Of a stretch of DNA of 64,000 nt, positions 38,966 through 50,844 are shown one piece after another. The first letter of the stretch is position 1. Each line of letters opens with the position of its first letter. Location of the stretch: the NCBI GenBank assembly GCA_037043015.1, contig CM073328.1, positions 4,265,409 to 4,329,408 of the forward strand, written 5' to 3'. The translations under genes and the position numbers were made by a program. The stretch is from Bryum argenteum (taxonomy: Eukaryota > Streptophyta > Bryopsida > Bryales > Bryaceae). Below the pieces are notes generated by a model. The model was not told the origin of the DNA and searched no databases. It saw only the letters and a program-made list of their open reading frames with translations.

Positions 38966-39700
38966 TCAATTCAAGGCACTTTGATCATTACCATATCCTT
39001 TCTCTCTCTCTCTTTCTCTCTTGCACCTCCGGAGTCTAGCTTTCGAAGATTGCTTTTGCTTGTGTGTGCATTTTGACTCCGGCGGCAGTCTCGAACTGCT
39101 TGTCTTGAGACCCTCAAATGAGGCGATAGAGTTGAATTCCCTGTCTGAGTGAATAGCGACCCCCTCAAACGAGACGATTGATTTGTGTTGGTTGTCGAAA
39201 TGCATAGCAACACCCTCGGACGAGGCGATTGATTTGAGTTGCGTTGTGTGAGCCGGAGCTCCAAACGAGGTGATAGCTTTTTTCACTTTTCTGTATCGGG
39301 CTTTTCTCCCCTTTCTAGTTCGCACTTTAGCTTGAGCATGATGTTCTTTTTCTGTGGGTTCTGGATAAGATTGATTGCTATCTTCTGCGTGAAGATGATT
39401 GAGCATTGCTATTGCGAGTCTCCTGATTGAATATAGAATGGGCGAGGGCGATGGATGCCGCTTTTTCTGCAATCCAAGTTCGAAACAGCAATGATTGTAT
39501 TTTCCCCTTTTCTTACTGAAAGGGAAAGTGCGGGTTCGTGCTTTGTCAGGGACATAGCTGACGCTTTTCAGGATGAGCACATTGCTAATCTGACTAGCAC
39601 TCAGTTGGAGTTGAATTTGTCTACCTTCTCGTATACAGAGCCGATTTGAACATGTTGTCCTCTCAACTAGCAAAACCAGTGTTGTATTATTCAAATGCAT
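38966..39700 (-). other. Long open frame (244 codons), doubtful gene, with internal 20-residue repeat
   Basis: The longest uninterrupted frame in the window. Its middle part contains three imperfect copies of a unit like SIVSFEGVAIHSDREFN (about 39,090-39,250), reflecting a roughly 60-bp DNA repeat around CCCTCAAACGAGGCGATTGA. The rest is basic and low-complexity (RKGRKARYRKVKK, KRERERE), partly from the CT microsatellite. I recognise no domain. Being antisense to the likely 3' region of the 85-residue gene, it could be an artefact of a repeat without stops. Confidence 0.2.
38999..39025 (+). repeat. CT microsatellite
   Basis: Run of CT dinucleotides with small interruptions. Confidence 0.8.
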
Positions 39701-39881
39701 TTTGGTCTCCTTTAGATAGGGTTATCCCCAACAAGGAGGGGACTGCAGAAATGAGGAGGGTGGAGTCCAACGAGGTGTCATCTCTGCTTCTGACAAAGCA
39801 GGGACTGTCAGAACAACGACTACTATACACATTGATGACTATCATCTGGGAGGTGGATGAGAAATACATAGACCTCGGTTA

Positions 39882-40258
39882 GAGCATGCCCACCCCTCCC
39901 CTCAAGCTCGAGGTTGGAGTCCTTTTGCAGTAGGGAGAACCCTAGCCCACACAACAAACCTGTACCTCGACTAAGAGAGTCGTCGTTCCCTACCTGTAAC
40001 CTCACCAAGAGGGTCGTCGTCCCTCGGATTACAGCTCGTCATAATTCCAAGTTTAACACTCACTTCTCTCAGATCTTAGTCATATATTCGAGTTTTACAC
40101 TCCCTTCTCTCACATTTGACATTCCCGTTAAACAATTGATGCAAGAGGGCCTTGTGGTGGCCCGTGGCTTGCGACGACCCTCCTTTGAAGCCCTTCCTGC
40201 CGGCCCTAGTGCCCCCTTCGCGCTATCCCTGGCCTGGCAAGCCGGGTTGGGCATGCTC
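39882..40258. mobile_element. Harbinger/Tourist-like MITE H1
   Basis: Inverted ends GAGCATGCCCA at both sides, bounded by TTA at 39,879-39,881 and 40,259-40,261. A 3-bp TTA duplication and GAGCATG-type ends fit PIF/Harbinger MITEs. Internal sequence (ACCCTAGCCCACACAAC, CTCGACTAAGAGAGTCG) is shared with the element at 42,701. The short frames in it are not genes. Confidence 0.75.
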
Positions 40259-40261
40259 TTA

Positions 40262-41633
40262 TGCAAATTTTTTCTACTAACAAGTAATTACAGGAAAAAT
40301 AATTGATGTGTGGCCAAATTCAAACTAGGTCCTCCAAAAGTGGCAGTTTTTGACGTGTTTTCTTAGTGGAGTCCCATGGCGGTTTTCAAGTTGCTTTCTT
40401 GCTCGGTTTGAAGTTGGAGTTGGAGTGAAGAAGAAGAAGACTATGCAGTTTCCGTTGGGCAACTAACTAAACTGTAGACCCATCTTGGAAAGGGGGTAAC
40501 GAGGAGGCTGACTAGAGCCCCAATGAATTTTGAAAAATTGAAGCACACATGGATGTTACGTGGGTGCCAAGTGGAACCAAGAACGCTCAAAGCGCTTAGC
40601 TTACCAACACTGCAGTTCCCCTTTTTGCCCGTATGGATAGGGAACACGTCACCATACTGTTTTGAATGAGTTGCCTGCATGGCGGGCATATTTCAATAGA
40701 TTAAGTTAATACATTGATTGGTAAAAAAATATAATAAAATGAAATTTGGTGCATATTCGGATCTTATTGGCTGGCACAAGCTTGCTTTGCTTCTGGCTCA
40801 AGTTAGTTTCTGAGACCAGTCGGTTTTTCATTTTCTGTGAAGAATAATAATCCTGGTACTGATTGGAAATGGAATATATTCCTCCAATTGGGGTCAAGGA
40901 GAGTATCGTCGTGATTCTGTAACTAACTTATCTCAAAGATGGTTAGAAGTGAGCTTATCCCTTAAAGTCAACATCGTGGTCGATTCCCTTTAAAAAAATG
41001 TGTTGTTTTTGCTTTGACTCAATACATCTTAACATCTATATGGTGAAAGACGAGAGATATTGGCTCATACACTAATTAGACATTTTAAATAAGATCCTAT
41101 GTATGGAAATCTCAAACAATTCAAACAAATTTTTTTTGACAAATTTAGATATGTCGTCTGGAGGTCGCTGTAGAGCTTCTCCTTTGGGGCAGTCTTATTA
41201 GACTTGGTAAAGGATTGGCTAAATGTAGTCAAGGAAGAGGGGATACTAAGTGTAGTACGGCTTAGAATTTACACCCTTTCCCAACAAAATAGCTTCTTGA
41301 CCTTACTATATATTCTGTCTTATACCAACTATGATAATAATTCAAAAGTACTTGAAGTCCATAAGTGCAAAATTTTTGAGGCTTTTCTATCGGCGGCATG
41401 ACATCCCTCGAAAGTCAAGTCAACTTCAGGTAAATGATGTGTATGAGTGGGAGTCGATGGATAGTTAGGGCAGTGGCGGGTCGCTACCTCTCGCGGGTCT
41501 AGAGCGTTTCTCTAGGTGGCCGCCAAAGGTGGCGGGTCCTGTAGCAAGTCCATTAGAAAAGGAAAATGACCTTTGCCTCGACAATGAAGCTAGTCTTGTC
41601 CCTTTAGTAAGTCCATTGGAATGCCCTTGGTAG
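40262..41633. other. Intergenic, no gene recognised
   Basis: AT-rich sequence with only short, unremarkable frames (for example 40,441-40,689, minus). I see no motif or repeat relation worth naming. Confidence 0.5.
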
Positions 41634-41637
41634 TTAA

Positions 41638-41999
41638 CCCTTAAACGCCCATGGGGTCTAAAACGGGTAGCCCAAAATTGGATCACAACATCTTTTGGAC
41701 TTGGGCATCATGAATAGTGCACTTTTTGAACTTGGGCACCATGAACGAACGAATCAATGATGAGCTTGCAACTTCCTACAAGGTTATGTACAACCCCAAC
41801 CTACCTACCACAATCCTTTCAAACCATAAAATCATACATACAAATTGTGATTTGAATTGTAAAATTTCACTTTTTGAATGCATAATAAGACGGTGACCAG
41901 TTTGACATCAAAATATAAGTGAAAAGTTGATTACAGTGAGAGCTACAGAGAAGATTCTGTTGGAATCAAGCCCCTCGGGCTTGCTTGGGCGTTTAAGGG
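41638..41999 (+). mobile_element. TTAA-bounded MITE, family A, copy 1
   Basis: Body of 362 bp with inverted ends CCCTTAAACGCCCA and TGGGCGTTTAAGGG, bounded by TTAA at 41,634-41,637 and 42,000-42,003. Bases outside TTAA differ on the two sides (GGTAG and ATTAA), so TTAA itself looks like the target duplication, as in piggyBac-type transposition. No coding capacity. Confidence 0.75.
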
Positions 42000-42003
42000 T
42001 TAA

Positions 42004-42355
42004 ATTAATATGGGTTCAAAAACCATGGATGCAGTTTTATTATTTTGGCACCTTTCACTACACATTGTAGGTGAGTTCAAAAAGTGATGGTTTCACTTTG
42101 ACTATCCTTCCACTTACATTTCCTAAGTACAAAAATTACTCATAGTAAGTACACTTATTTTCAAACACATTCACCATACTTGGAGTGATAACATGTGTGC
42201 TTTACTATTTTAGCAAATAGAAAAGACAAGGTTTCCCTATTTTAAAGCACTTGCATATATAATTACAATTTCAGAAGTAACTAATATATAGGTACAACTA
42301 CAGCCGTTCATTGTACTACATGTACATATAACGAACATACAATCCAAAGAAAGCT
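42004..42355. other. Intergenic, no gene recognised
   Basis: AT-rich spacer between two MITEs. ACACATTGTAGGTGAGTTC and similar stretches show no clear relation to other parts of the window. Confidence 0.4.
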
Positions 42356-42361
42356 TCATTC

Positions 42362-42460
42362 TAGGGTGTCCGATTATCCGAATTCAGATTCTCGTCACCC
42401 CTCCACTTGCTTTCGTATGCTAAAATTTGAGCCATTATTGAGCACCTTCTTGGTACTAAA
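42362..42460. mobile_element. Fragment of the TA/GGTGTC MITE family
   Basis: CTAGGGTGTCCGATTATCCG on the left and AAATTTGAGCCATTATTGAG on the right match the ends of the elements at 43,457 and 63,664 (reverse orientation). The middle is mostly lost. Confidence 0.45.
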
Positions 42461-42700
42461 GAAGTTGGTAGCACTTTGATCCATAGGGGCATGTGAGAGG
42501 CATGTGAAAGGCATTGCAAGTAGGCACACCGCCCCCCTCTTTTTCTACTTTGAGGCATGTTCCATACTCTGGTCATGGCAGTCACGGTGGTACAGATTCC
42601 TCTCAACCGTACTACTTGGGGCATTAGACTGACCACCATACCTGATCCATCTCTCCACTACAAACAACTTGTTTTTAGTTTGATCCAATTTGATACATTA

Positions 42701-43312
42701 GAGCATGGGTCGGGAGAGTGGAGCCTTGTTTGGAGTGTGAGGAACCCCGACCCAGACACTATTCTTGTAACTCGGTCAAGAGGGTTGAGGTTTCCTGAAT
42801 TTTAGGACACCATCAGTCAAAGTTATCCCGTGCTTTCAATCGGATTTTGGCGTTCACATTAACCCCTAAACGACCACGGCCACCGATTCGGCTTTTACCG
42901 TCAAGGCAAAAAACAATTACAGTCAACTTCAAATGTTATGATCTCACATCTAATGATGATCCAACGGTTGAAAATTTTCGCACTACTACCAATGGTAGTC
43001 TACTTCAAGATCCCACGGTTGAAAGTATAAACAATTTCCAAAAATATTGTATGTAACCCCATTAGTACATAGTGACCAGTCAGTATTGGGATTTCAAGCT
43101 CCCAAAACATCGTGGATCTTTAGGGGTTAACCAATGGAAGAGTGCCACGTGGTAGAGAATAGTTTTTGTTATAATCAGCTTGTCAACAAATGTGATTGGT
43201 GAGCAGCCTTCTTCTTTGGCTTGGGGTGGGGTTTCTGTGCTCAGTCAAGTGGCACCTCAAGGTTTTCATGCAGCTAAGCGGCCTGGTGTGAAGCACAGGG
43301 TTGGGCATGCTC
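42701..43312. mobile_element. Harbinger/Tourist-like MITE H2 with nested element
   Basis: Ends GAGCATGGG and GGGCATGCTC (complement of H1's terminus), bounded by TTA at 42,698-42,700 and 43,313-43,315. The 612-bp length is explained by a TTAA-bounded element nested at 42,863-43,126; without it H2 is about 344 bp, close to H1 (377 bp). Confidence 0.7.
42863..43126. mobile_element. TTAA-bounded MITE, family B, nested in H2
   Basis: Body 264 bp with ends CCCCTAAACGACC and GATCTTTAGGGG, flanked by TTAA at 42,859-42,862 and 43,127-43,130. The interior shares GTCAACTTCAAATG...ATGATCTCACA and TCAAGATCCCACGGTTG-like blocks with the other family B elements. Confidence 0.65.
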
Positions 43313-43456
43313 TTATAGTAGAGTGGTCTAAAGAGGAGCACGTCCGTAAATGAAGCTTTAGTAAACCTTCACTCACAATTACATAATGGCGAACAGTTAC
43401 ATAACAGTTACAACTTTGCCATACACCTTTATAAATGTACTCAATCCAAACATTCT

Positions 43457-43648
43457 AAGGTGTCACTTTAGGATATCATTTTCGGAAAACAGTGATACTT
43501 CCAACTTGCAGAAAACCAAAGAGTCCGACAATGATGATTTCATTTCCTTTGTCTGTCTACTAATTTTCCCCCATGTACAAAAATTGCTTGCATTGATGAC
43601 GTCCCTACATATTTCCATGCTGAAAATTGAGCCATTATTGAGCACCTC
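43457..43648. mobile_element. TA/GGTGTC MITE family member
   Basis: Left end CTAAGGTGTCACTTTAGG; right part CTGAAAATTGAGCCATTATT. The interior (TACTAATTTTCCCCCATGTA) matches the reverse complement of 63,664-63,876, so the two are copies of one element. Confidence 0.6.
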
Positions 43649-44463
43649 ACTATGACCCACCCCTGAAGACCCACCCCTAAAGGAGAAGCTCAACAATGAC
43701 CTCCAAACAGCCAAATCTGAAATCTGCAAACTAATTTTGAACTCGAATTTGAGAAATCCAATTGTAACATGTTTAATTTGTGTATTTCAGTTCAATACAC
43801 TATTCTTCGTAAGTTAAAATTACCTATTCCTTTGGCTGTACCCTGAAAAACTTCACCATTTTGGCACCGTAAATAAGTCGGTTCACACTACGAGAAAAGG
43901 TTGCCGCTCGGTCAAGAATTTCATTTTCAACCAATCAAATTCCAAATTTCAACCAATTACGATAGAGAGTGCCCATGTGCATACATCTCCACTTGACTAC
44001 AAGTGACGTAATGAAACTCTTGATACTTGCAATCAATTAAAACCACACCACACGAAAGATCAAAAACGCAAGTTGTCAAGTTGACAAGATCTTAAGAACT
44101 CCAATCAACTAAATCCTATACACAGCACAATAAAATTGAAACATCAAACTTGCATATTATCAAACCAAAACAACCCACCGACAAATCAAAAAAACCTTTC
44201 GGCACAAGAATCATAAGAAGAAGAAGAAGAAACTTTTTTGTTTGTTCAATCAACAGCAGCAAATCAGATAAACAAAAAGTGCCCTCCCTCCCTCTCTCCA
44301 TCGAATGCTGGAGCTAAAATCTAAGAACTAATCCGCTCTCTCTCCCAAAAAAATCTTATTGTCACTAAATAGAAAATACTTACACAAAAAGAATGACTTG
44401 ATAAAATTACAGTAAGAGGGGGCTCTTTACCCACACATGAATTTTATGAAAGGAAGAATTTGA
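43649..44463. other. Intergenic / 3' flank of the O-fucosyltransferase gene
   Basis: AT-rich DNA with an AAGAAGAAGAAGAAG run at about 44,215-44,231. The 150 or so bases before 44,464 are likely the 3' UTR of the minus-strand gene. Otherwise nothing recognised. Confidence 0.5.
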
Positions 44464-47400
44464 TTAGGCGATTTGATGCTCTTGTTGATGATGATGTTGT
44501 TGTTGTTGATAGCGCTCCAGTGATTTCTCAGCACACATGCATTCGGGCGCTGGAAATGTGTAGAGCGACGCCTTCGGTGGTAATGTGAACATGGCGGATT
44601 TCATCACTGGTTGTGATTTGCGTGTTTGGAGGCCTTTGAAATCGCTGTGCCGTCGCATGTCCTCTAGACTTTTCTTGAACGATTTCCACCTGAGCATGAA
44701 ACAAGAGACGATTAAACAGAAGCATCCAAACGAGAATTAAAAGCATCAGGAACAGAACTCTCTTTTTTCAATGGCGTAAACATAAACTCAATAAGCAGGA
44801 GCTTGACAAAACATTCCTGTCAACCACAATACCCTCAATTTGGAAACATAACATGACAGAAGCACGTAACCCTCGAAAAGAAAAACATGTGCATTTTCAA
44901 AAGAGGAAGCATCGATAGACGTATCCTAAATTTGGAAACATAGGCATTCTCAACATCAAGAACAGAAGCATTCCTTCAGATGAAAAGAGGATTTCATTAG
45001 CTGAAGAGGACTTTCGAAGAGCTACCAGTAACCCTAAATGAGAGAATGACAGAAGCACGTAACGCTCAAAAAGAAAAAGAGGAGAGATCATTTCGGAACC
45101 CTAAAACATCAGAGAACAGAAGCATTCTTTCAAACTCGAAGTGTCGATACGAAAGACAGTGATAAGAATGTGCCACTAGAAAGAAGAATTCATCCTATGA
45201 TTAGTACAGTAACTGAAAAAAACCAGATCGTTTCAAAACCCTAAAAGATTTGGCTTCCTATCAGAACGGAAGCATTCCTTCGTCCTCGAAGTGTTGGTGG
45301 AAAGAGAGAACTCATTCAATGTGGTTAGTAAAGAGGACAACCTCAAACTGTCGATACTGTCGAAACAAACTAATGAGTATGTGCCGCTAGAAAGCAGAAC
45401 CCATCCAATGAAAGAACTGTCAGTAACACAGCCTTCGAAACAAAACCCTAAAATAAGAGACCCTAAATCAGATCATTCCAAAACCCCAAGAAGATTTGAC
45501 ATTCTATCCTCTCAAGAACAGAAGCATTCCTTCACCCTCAAAAGCGTCGGTACGAAACAAACTAATAAAAATGTCCCGCTAGAAAAAAGAACCGCATAAC
45601 CTTCAACAACAAAACCATAAAATACAAAACCCTACACCAGATAATCTCAAAACCCAAAGAAGATTTGGCTTCCTATCCTCTCAAGAACAGAAGCATTCTT
45701 TCACCCTCAAAGTATCGGTAGAAAGAAAGAAAGAACTCATTCGGACTTTTCTAAAGAAAGAGAGAGTAAGTGGAACTTACGAGACATAAGGATCGTCCAG
45801 AATGCCAACCAAACGTCGCTTATCCGGGTTAATCGTCTTCGAATGACCCTTATTGAGAAACCTTCGATGACCCATAAGAATCTGCGGGAAGTTTCCTCCT
45901 TGCGTCGTAACAAACACCTCACTCTCCAAGCACACCGTATAATCAATAGCCGCTAACCGCGACGAGAAACCCTGCCAAATCGAAACATCGTCAGTGACCC
46001 GATTGACGGGGACCCGGTGGAAGATCTGAGGTGGCAGGTGACTGTACCTTGAATCGATGCAACTCCTCAGATGTCAGTAGCATCTCCTTCGTTTGAAGAA
46101 GCGGGAACATTCTTCGGAGTGGCTCCATGCTCTCTTCCCCTTTGTAGATCTTCCCTGCTGCTAGATAAATTGGAGTTGTGTTCCGAAACCCCATTCCTCG
46201 TAGCATCATCCCCACCTGGAAAAGCTCCAAATCGTAAGTATGCTAAGGAATCGATGTTTTGCTGTTGAAAGGAATGAAGATGTTGCGGGCTAAGAATGCT
46301 AAGGAATGGATGTTTCACTGTTGGAAGGGACGAAGGTGTTGCGAGCTAAGAATGCTAAGAAATTGATGTTTCGCTGTTGGAAGGGATGAAGGTGTTGTGG
46401 TTTTGGAGGGTCGATGGCTTCAATACTAAGAACTCGATGTTTCGCTGTTGGAAGGGATGATGATGTTTGCGGGTTTGGAGGGTGGGTAGCTTAAAAGCTA
46501 AGAAATCGATGTTTTACTGTTAAAAAGGATGAAGATGTTGCGGATTTGGAGGGTGGGTAGCTTGAATGCTAAGAACGCTAAGGTTTCGATGTTTCGCTAT
46601 TGAAAGGGATGACGATGATGCGGTTTTGGAGGGTCGATGGCATGAATGGTAAAAATGCTAAGAAAATCGATGTTTCGCTATTGAAAAGGGTCGAGGAACT
46701 GTTGCTGTTTAGGAGGATCAATGCTAAGGAATGGATGTCTTGCTATGGAAAAGGATGAAGGAGTTGCGGTTTTTGGTGGTGGCTTACCTCGACGGGGGTG
46801 AGGGGGCACTTTCCGTCTAATCTAATGAACTCCGGTGTTAGATTGACACGGCCGGTTCGGTTGAACTTGCCGCGCCACGACTTCTCACGAGCGTTGTCGA
46901 GACGAGTCTTTTCGGCGTCGTCTCCCTCGTACACGCATTGCGAGAATGCCACCATATCCTGCTCACAACGACAACCCACTCCGACCGTCACAATCCAATC
47001 ATCGGTACTGTTACAATCCAATCTTCCTTCGAATCGATCGTTCGAGACTATACATCCTTCGATTCTATCGTAAAAATGCATCGAAACCCTTAAGGGAACG
47101 GTCTTAGAACAGATGATTTCATTGTCATAGCTCATTGATCTCTTTCGAGCTATAAAGATTTTCTGCCGTAAAAATTCATCGTTCAAACCCATGGTTACAA
47201 TCCATTCTTAGCATCGATCCTTAGGATTCATCGACACTACATATCCCTTGATTCTATCGTCGGTGGCTCTGAAGAGAAGCGGATTTAGAGAGATGATTTC
47301 ATTGGGCATAGAAGCTTACTGATCTCTTCAGAGCTATGGTGGAATCCATCGACAAAACAGTCCATGGTTATAAATCAATCATAAGAATCCATCTCTTCAG

Positions 47401-50400
47401 GACTACGATCCATCGACTAAACCCAGTAATGAGACTCCATCTTTTCAGGGCTAGCATCCACCGTTAGAATCTATCGGTTCGATCCATCGTTGGAACGGGT
47501 TTAAGGGAGACGGGAGATCGGCACTGACCTCTTCAAAGCGGAGATGAATGGAGACGTAATTGCCATTAGTGCTGGCACTCTTAGCTTTCATTCGCTCGAC
47601 AACCGTATTCGCCATATCAGCAATGGGGTGCGCAAATCGGAGCGCAATAAAATTGGTGAAGCACCTCAGTTTCTGAATCTTTTTCGGAATGCCATCGTAC
47701 GCCAGCCGGTTCGCAAACGGGGAGAATCGAATCACCCTGCATAGTAACACCCTCCTTTCAAATACCACACCTAAACAAAGGAACCTTCCTCTTACAAAAA
47801 TCTAACATATTTCGAAGATTTCGGATCACCCTGGCAACAACATATTCACTCTCCTTTCAATACCGAAATCGAACGAAGGAAACTTTCCTTTACAAGAATC
47901 TAACATGCTTCGAAGATTTCGGGGGTAACGGGGAGAATCAAATCACCCGGGAAACAACATATTCACCCCGCTCCTTTCAATACCAAATCGAACAAAGGAG
48001 CTTCTCTCTAACAAAAAATCTAACATGTTTCAAAGATTTTGGGGTGACGGGGGCATCAAATCACCCTGACAACAACAGGAAGGAAGTTTTCCTAACAGAA
48101 ATCTTGGATGTTTCGGAGATTTTAGGGCTTTGGAAATGTGAGTTACCCTCGTTTGCGAAGCTCAGGGAGTGCGACTTCGAGGTAGTATCGAGGCAACGAC
48201 CATGCTTTCACTTTGGGAACTTTGTAGATCATGCTGGCGTTCTCGAAGCGGCCGCGAACTTCTTGAGGGAGTTCGCGGAGGATTCTAACTTGATGTGCCA
48301 AGGAATCGATGAAGTGCTCCTCATCGAATATATCCCCAAAGCGACTGGCATCCACCACCCCGATCAATCGAATCAGAAACCCTAAAACATCACTTTCTGA
48401 GTCTGAAGCGACTAAAATACTGGTTTCCGAGCACAACCAACAAAAACCCATGATTGAATCAAGAGAAGAAACTTTCATGCCTCGTTTTGCCAAGCAAAAC
48501 AGTATAAGTTCTTCATGAATAGAATTTTTGAATTTAACTAAACTCAGCAGTGATGGAGTGAGGCATTATTGTTGGCACCTGGGGTCTTTCCAGACGCTGT
48601 TGAGATGGAAGTGAGGAATAACAAGCGTGGCGTTCATCAGCTTCGCAACCGCAACAGCATTACATATCTGCAATACTCCATTCATCAGTAACGAAGATGA
48701 CCATTCCTCATTCGATGATTGATCATCTCAATTCAGTGAAGCGAGGCTTGACTTACGGTGGAGCGCTGCTGATTGAGACCGCCGTTAGCCTCCACCATGA
48801 TGTATCCATTCGACTCCGCCAAATCTACACACACCAGCACATCTTAGGCTCTGGTAACACTCTCTCAATTCTGTAAATCCACCACTCTTGAGGAATAAAG
48901 CGCAACAAGTTGTCGATCTACTGAGGAGAATCAAGACTGCGTGCAATCAAGAAGAGCTAAATAGCAGATGGGTATGAGCAGACCCGATCTCCCTCTCATG
49001 GAACAACAAACTCTTGACGGACGAATCTATAGAGGAAGAGTCTCGCTCGCAAATCAGCACCCAAACGAGCTTGTTGGCAAATCCTACTGTTCTTACAAAA
49101 ACCGAAACTATCGATCTCTCCTCTCTCATCAATCTGCCTGCAGAAGAATATTGTCTTCGCTCACGGACAGTATCTATCACAGACAGACTCTATGAATGCG
49201 GACAATTTGTTCTCTAGCGGGCAACTGAATCTCTCACGGAGGACTTCTCGATTTGAGGTTGTAAGATTGATTAAAGGATAGTCTGCGATGGTCTATGTGG
49301 GAGTTTAGGAAAAAGAGGTGTGTAGTGGTACCTGTGGTGTGGTAGATGGAATGCAAGCAAGGAGTGAAGCCGCCACCCGCTTTCGGATACTCCCACACAG
49401 ACAACACCTGCCGTCCATGAGTTAATGCAGTGGCCTCATTCAGCGCAGCCCCGAATTCCACCTTTATCCACACCCATACATAATAACCCCACTCAGCAAA
49501 CAACAACACACAGACACAGAGACAGACTAGCACTTTTCTATACAAGATTCATCTCGCCAGCCTATGCGTGGCCTCTACAAATCCCTGGCGTCGATTTTCT
49601 ATACAAAATAGCGACACTTCTCTGTACAAGATTTCGAGTCCTCCAGCAAATCAAACTGACTTGACACTTTTCTATACAGAATTGCAACAGCTAGCTACGA
49701 ATCTATACAAGATCCTCAACGCAAAGACTTGGCAGACTAACACTTCTCTGTACAAGATTACGCCAGCAATCCATTACGCTCCACAACTACTTCGGGTGTC
49801 CTCGACACTTTCCTATCGGTAGCTTTTCAGAAATCAGGAAACATAGAGATAGCAAAATTCTGCAGACTACCACTTCTCTATACGAGATTTCAAGTGAATC
49901 CACACTCAGACTACTTCCTCGGCTAATCATGGACTACATTCAAAGAGGCTTCAACACTTTCGTATACGAAATTGCGAGTGAACGGAGCTCCTCTCAAGCA
50001 GACTAGCACAACATTTGTTCGATCGCACCCACAGCTACCCTGTCGTAGATTCAGCAATTCTCTATGCAAGATTTCGGTGAATCCACACTCGGCTAAAAAT
50101 GAGTAATCCTGGACTACATTCAAAGAGACTAAACACGAAATTGCTCAATGCGTGCCCGCCCTCTCCGAATCAAAGCAGACTAGCACTTTCCTGTACAAAA
50201 TCCGATAGATTCAAGAGTTTGCCATTGAATGTAGGGATTCGAGCAAGCTTACCCCACGAGAGGAGGTGTCAGCTTCCATTTCCGGCCACAGATGCTCAAA
50301 CACGAGGTCGCTCTTGTACACCGCGCCTCGCTTCTCGCCCACAGTCCGAAACGGGGAGAGATCATAAGGCAAGGAGATTTTCTCGCCCATGTAGAGCATG

Positions 50401-50753
50401 ACGCCCATGACGTAAACGAACGGAATGAGCAGGAGGAATCTATGGCGGCGATAGAAGAGAGAGAGTAACAGAATGGTCAATCTCTGCAAGAAATTGCTCG
50501 GAGTGGAGCGAGGATTGTGTCCTCCTCGGGAGAACGAGGGCGAGCCGTGGCGGACCTTGGCATCCCGCATGGTCCGTCCGAGGGAGCGGCCGCTGGAGCG
50601 CAGACGAGGTGAATTCCCGGCTGAGCCTGGAGGGGAAGACGCGGAGACGACGACTCCCACGGCCACATGATTGCTGCTGTGGCCGTTGCTGCTACTGCTT
50701 GCGCTGCGGTCTGGTGAGGAGCGAAACCCATGCTCTCCCTTTCCGGTCTGCAT
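44464..50753 (-). CDS. O-fucosyltransferase family protein (plant GT106-like), 10 exons
   Basis: Exons, 5' to 3': 50,253-50,753; 49,332-49,461 (or 49,491); 48,757-48,824; 48,579-48,667; 48,147-48,344; 47,529-47,736; 46,788-46,958; 46,048-46,215; 45,781-45,971; 44,464-44,689 (TAA). All junctions are GT-AG and in phase, giving 649 or 659 residues. Start: first ATG after an in-frame TGA two codons upstream. Residues 1-100 are serine-rich and basic, then a single anchor [18 protein letters not shown] (about 106-123) implies a type II Golgi membrane protein. Landmarks: [34 protein letters not shown] (GDP-fucose fold entry), [29 protein letters not shown], the catalytic-region motif [10 protein letters not shown] (about 400), [36 protein letters not shown] and [11 protein letters not shown]. 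Full length for the plant family (DUF246/PF10250), whose members modify cell-wall glycans or proteins; the exact acceptor is unknown. Confidence 0.92.
44930..45745. repeat. Degenerate tandem repeat in intron 9
   Basis: Five or six irregular copies of a unit around AACAGAAGCATTCCTTCACC followed by CTCGAAGTGTCGGTA and AGAAAGAACTCATTC, lying between the exons at 45,781 and 44,689. Unrelated to the repeats in the other introns. Confidence 0.75.
46232..46775. repeat. Degenerate minisatellite in intron 7
   Basis: About eight copies of a 60-90 bp unit around TCGATGTTTCGCTGTTGGAA, GGGATGAAGGTGTTGCGG and GCTAAGAATGCTAAG, filling nearly the whole intron between 46,215 and 46,788. Confidence 0.85.
46990..47500. 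repeat. Degenerate repeats in intron 6
   Basis: Repeated blocks around CCTTCGATTCTATCG, AGATGATTTCATTG, CTGATCTCTTCAGAGCTAT and CATCGACTAAACC, spaced about 160-190 bases apart for the first ones and shorter later. Confidence 0.65.
47730..48120. repeat. 110-120 bp tandem repeat in intron 5, touching exon 6
   Basis: Three to four copies with CTCCTTTCAATACCAAATCG, AAAGGAACTTTCC, ATCTAACATGTTTCGAAG and GGGGAGAATCAAATCACCC. The last block is nearly identical to the coding start of exon 6 (47,717-47,736), so the repeat unit appears to include exon sequence. Confidence 0.75.
49529..50205. repeat. Degenerate minisatellite in intron 1
   Basis: About ten copies of CACTTCTCTATACAAGATT-like blocks at irregular 20-90 base spacing (49,529, 49,596, 49,617, 49,667, 49,741, 49,805, 49,870, 49,952 and onward to 50,182). 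Confidence 0.8.
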
Positions 50754-50844
50754 CACTCAGACTCCCCAATGCCCATCTGTCGATTCCTACGCAAAAATCT
50801 CTTCGTCTCTCTCTACCCTAAATCAGAATTTGAAAAAAAAAAAG

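Noticed and set aside
50754-50756. GTG at 50,756 as start of the O-fucosyltransferase gene
   Set aside because: Plant nuclear genes rarely use GTG. The ATG three bases downstream is the first in frame after a stop.
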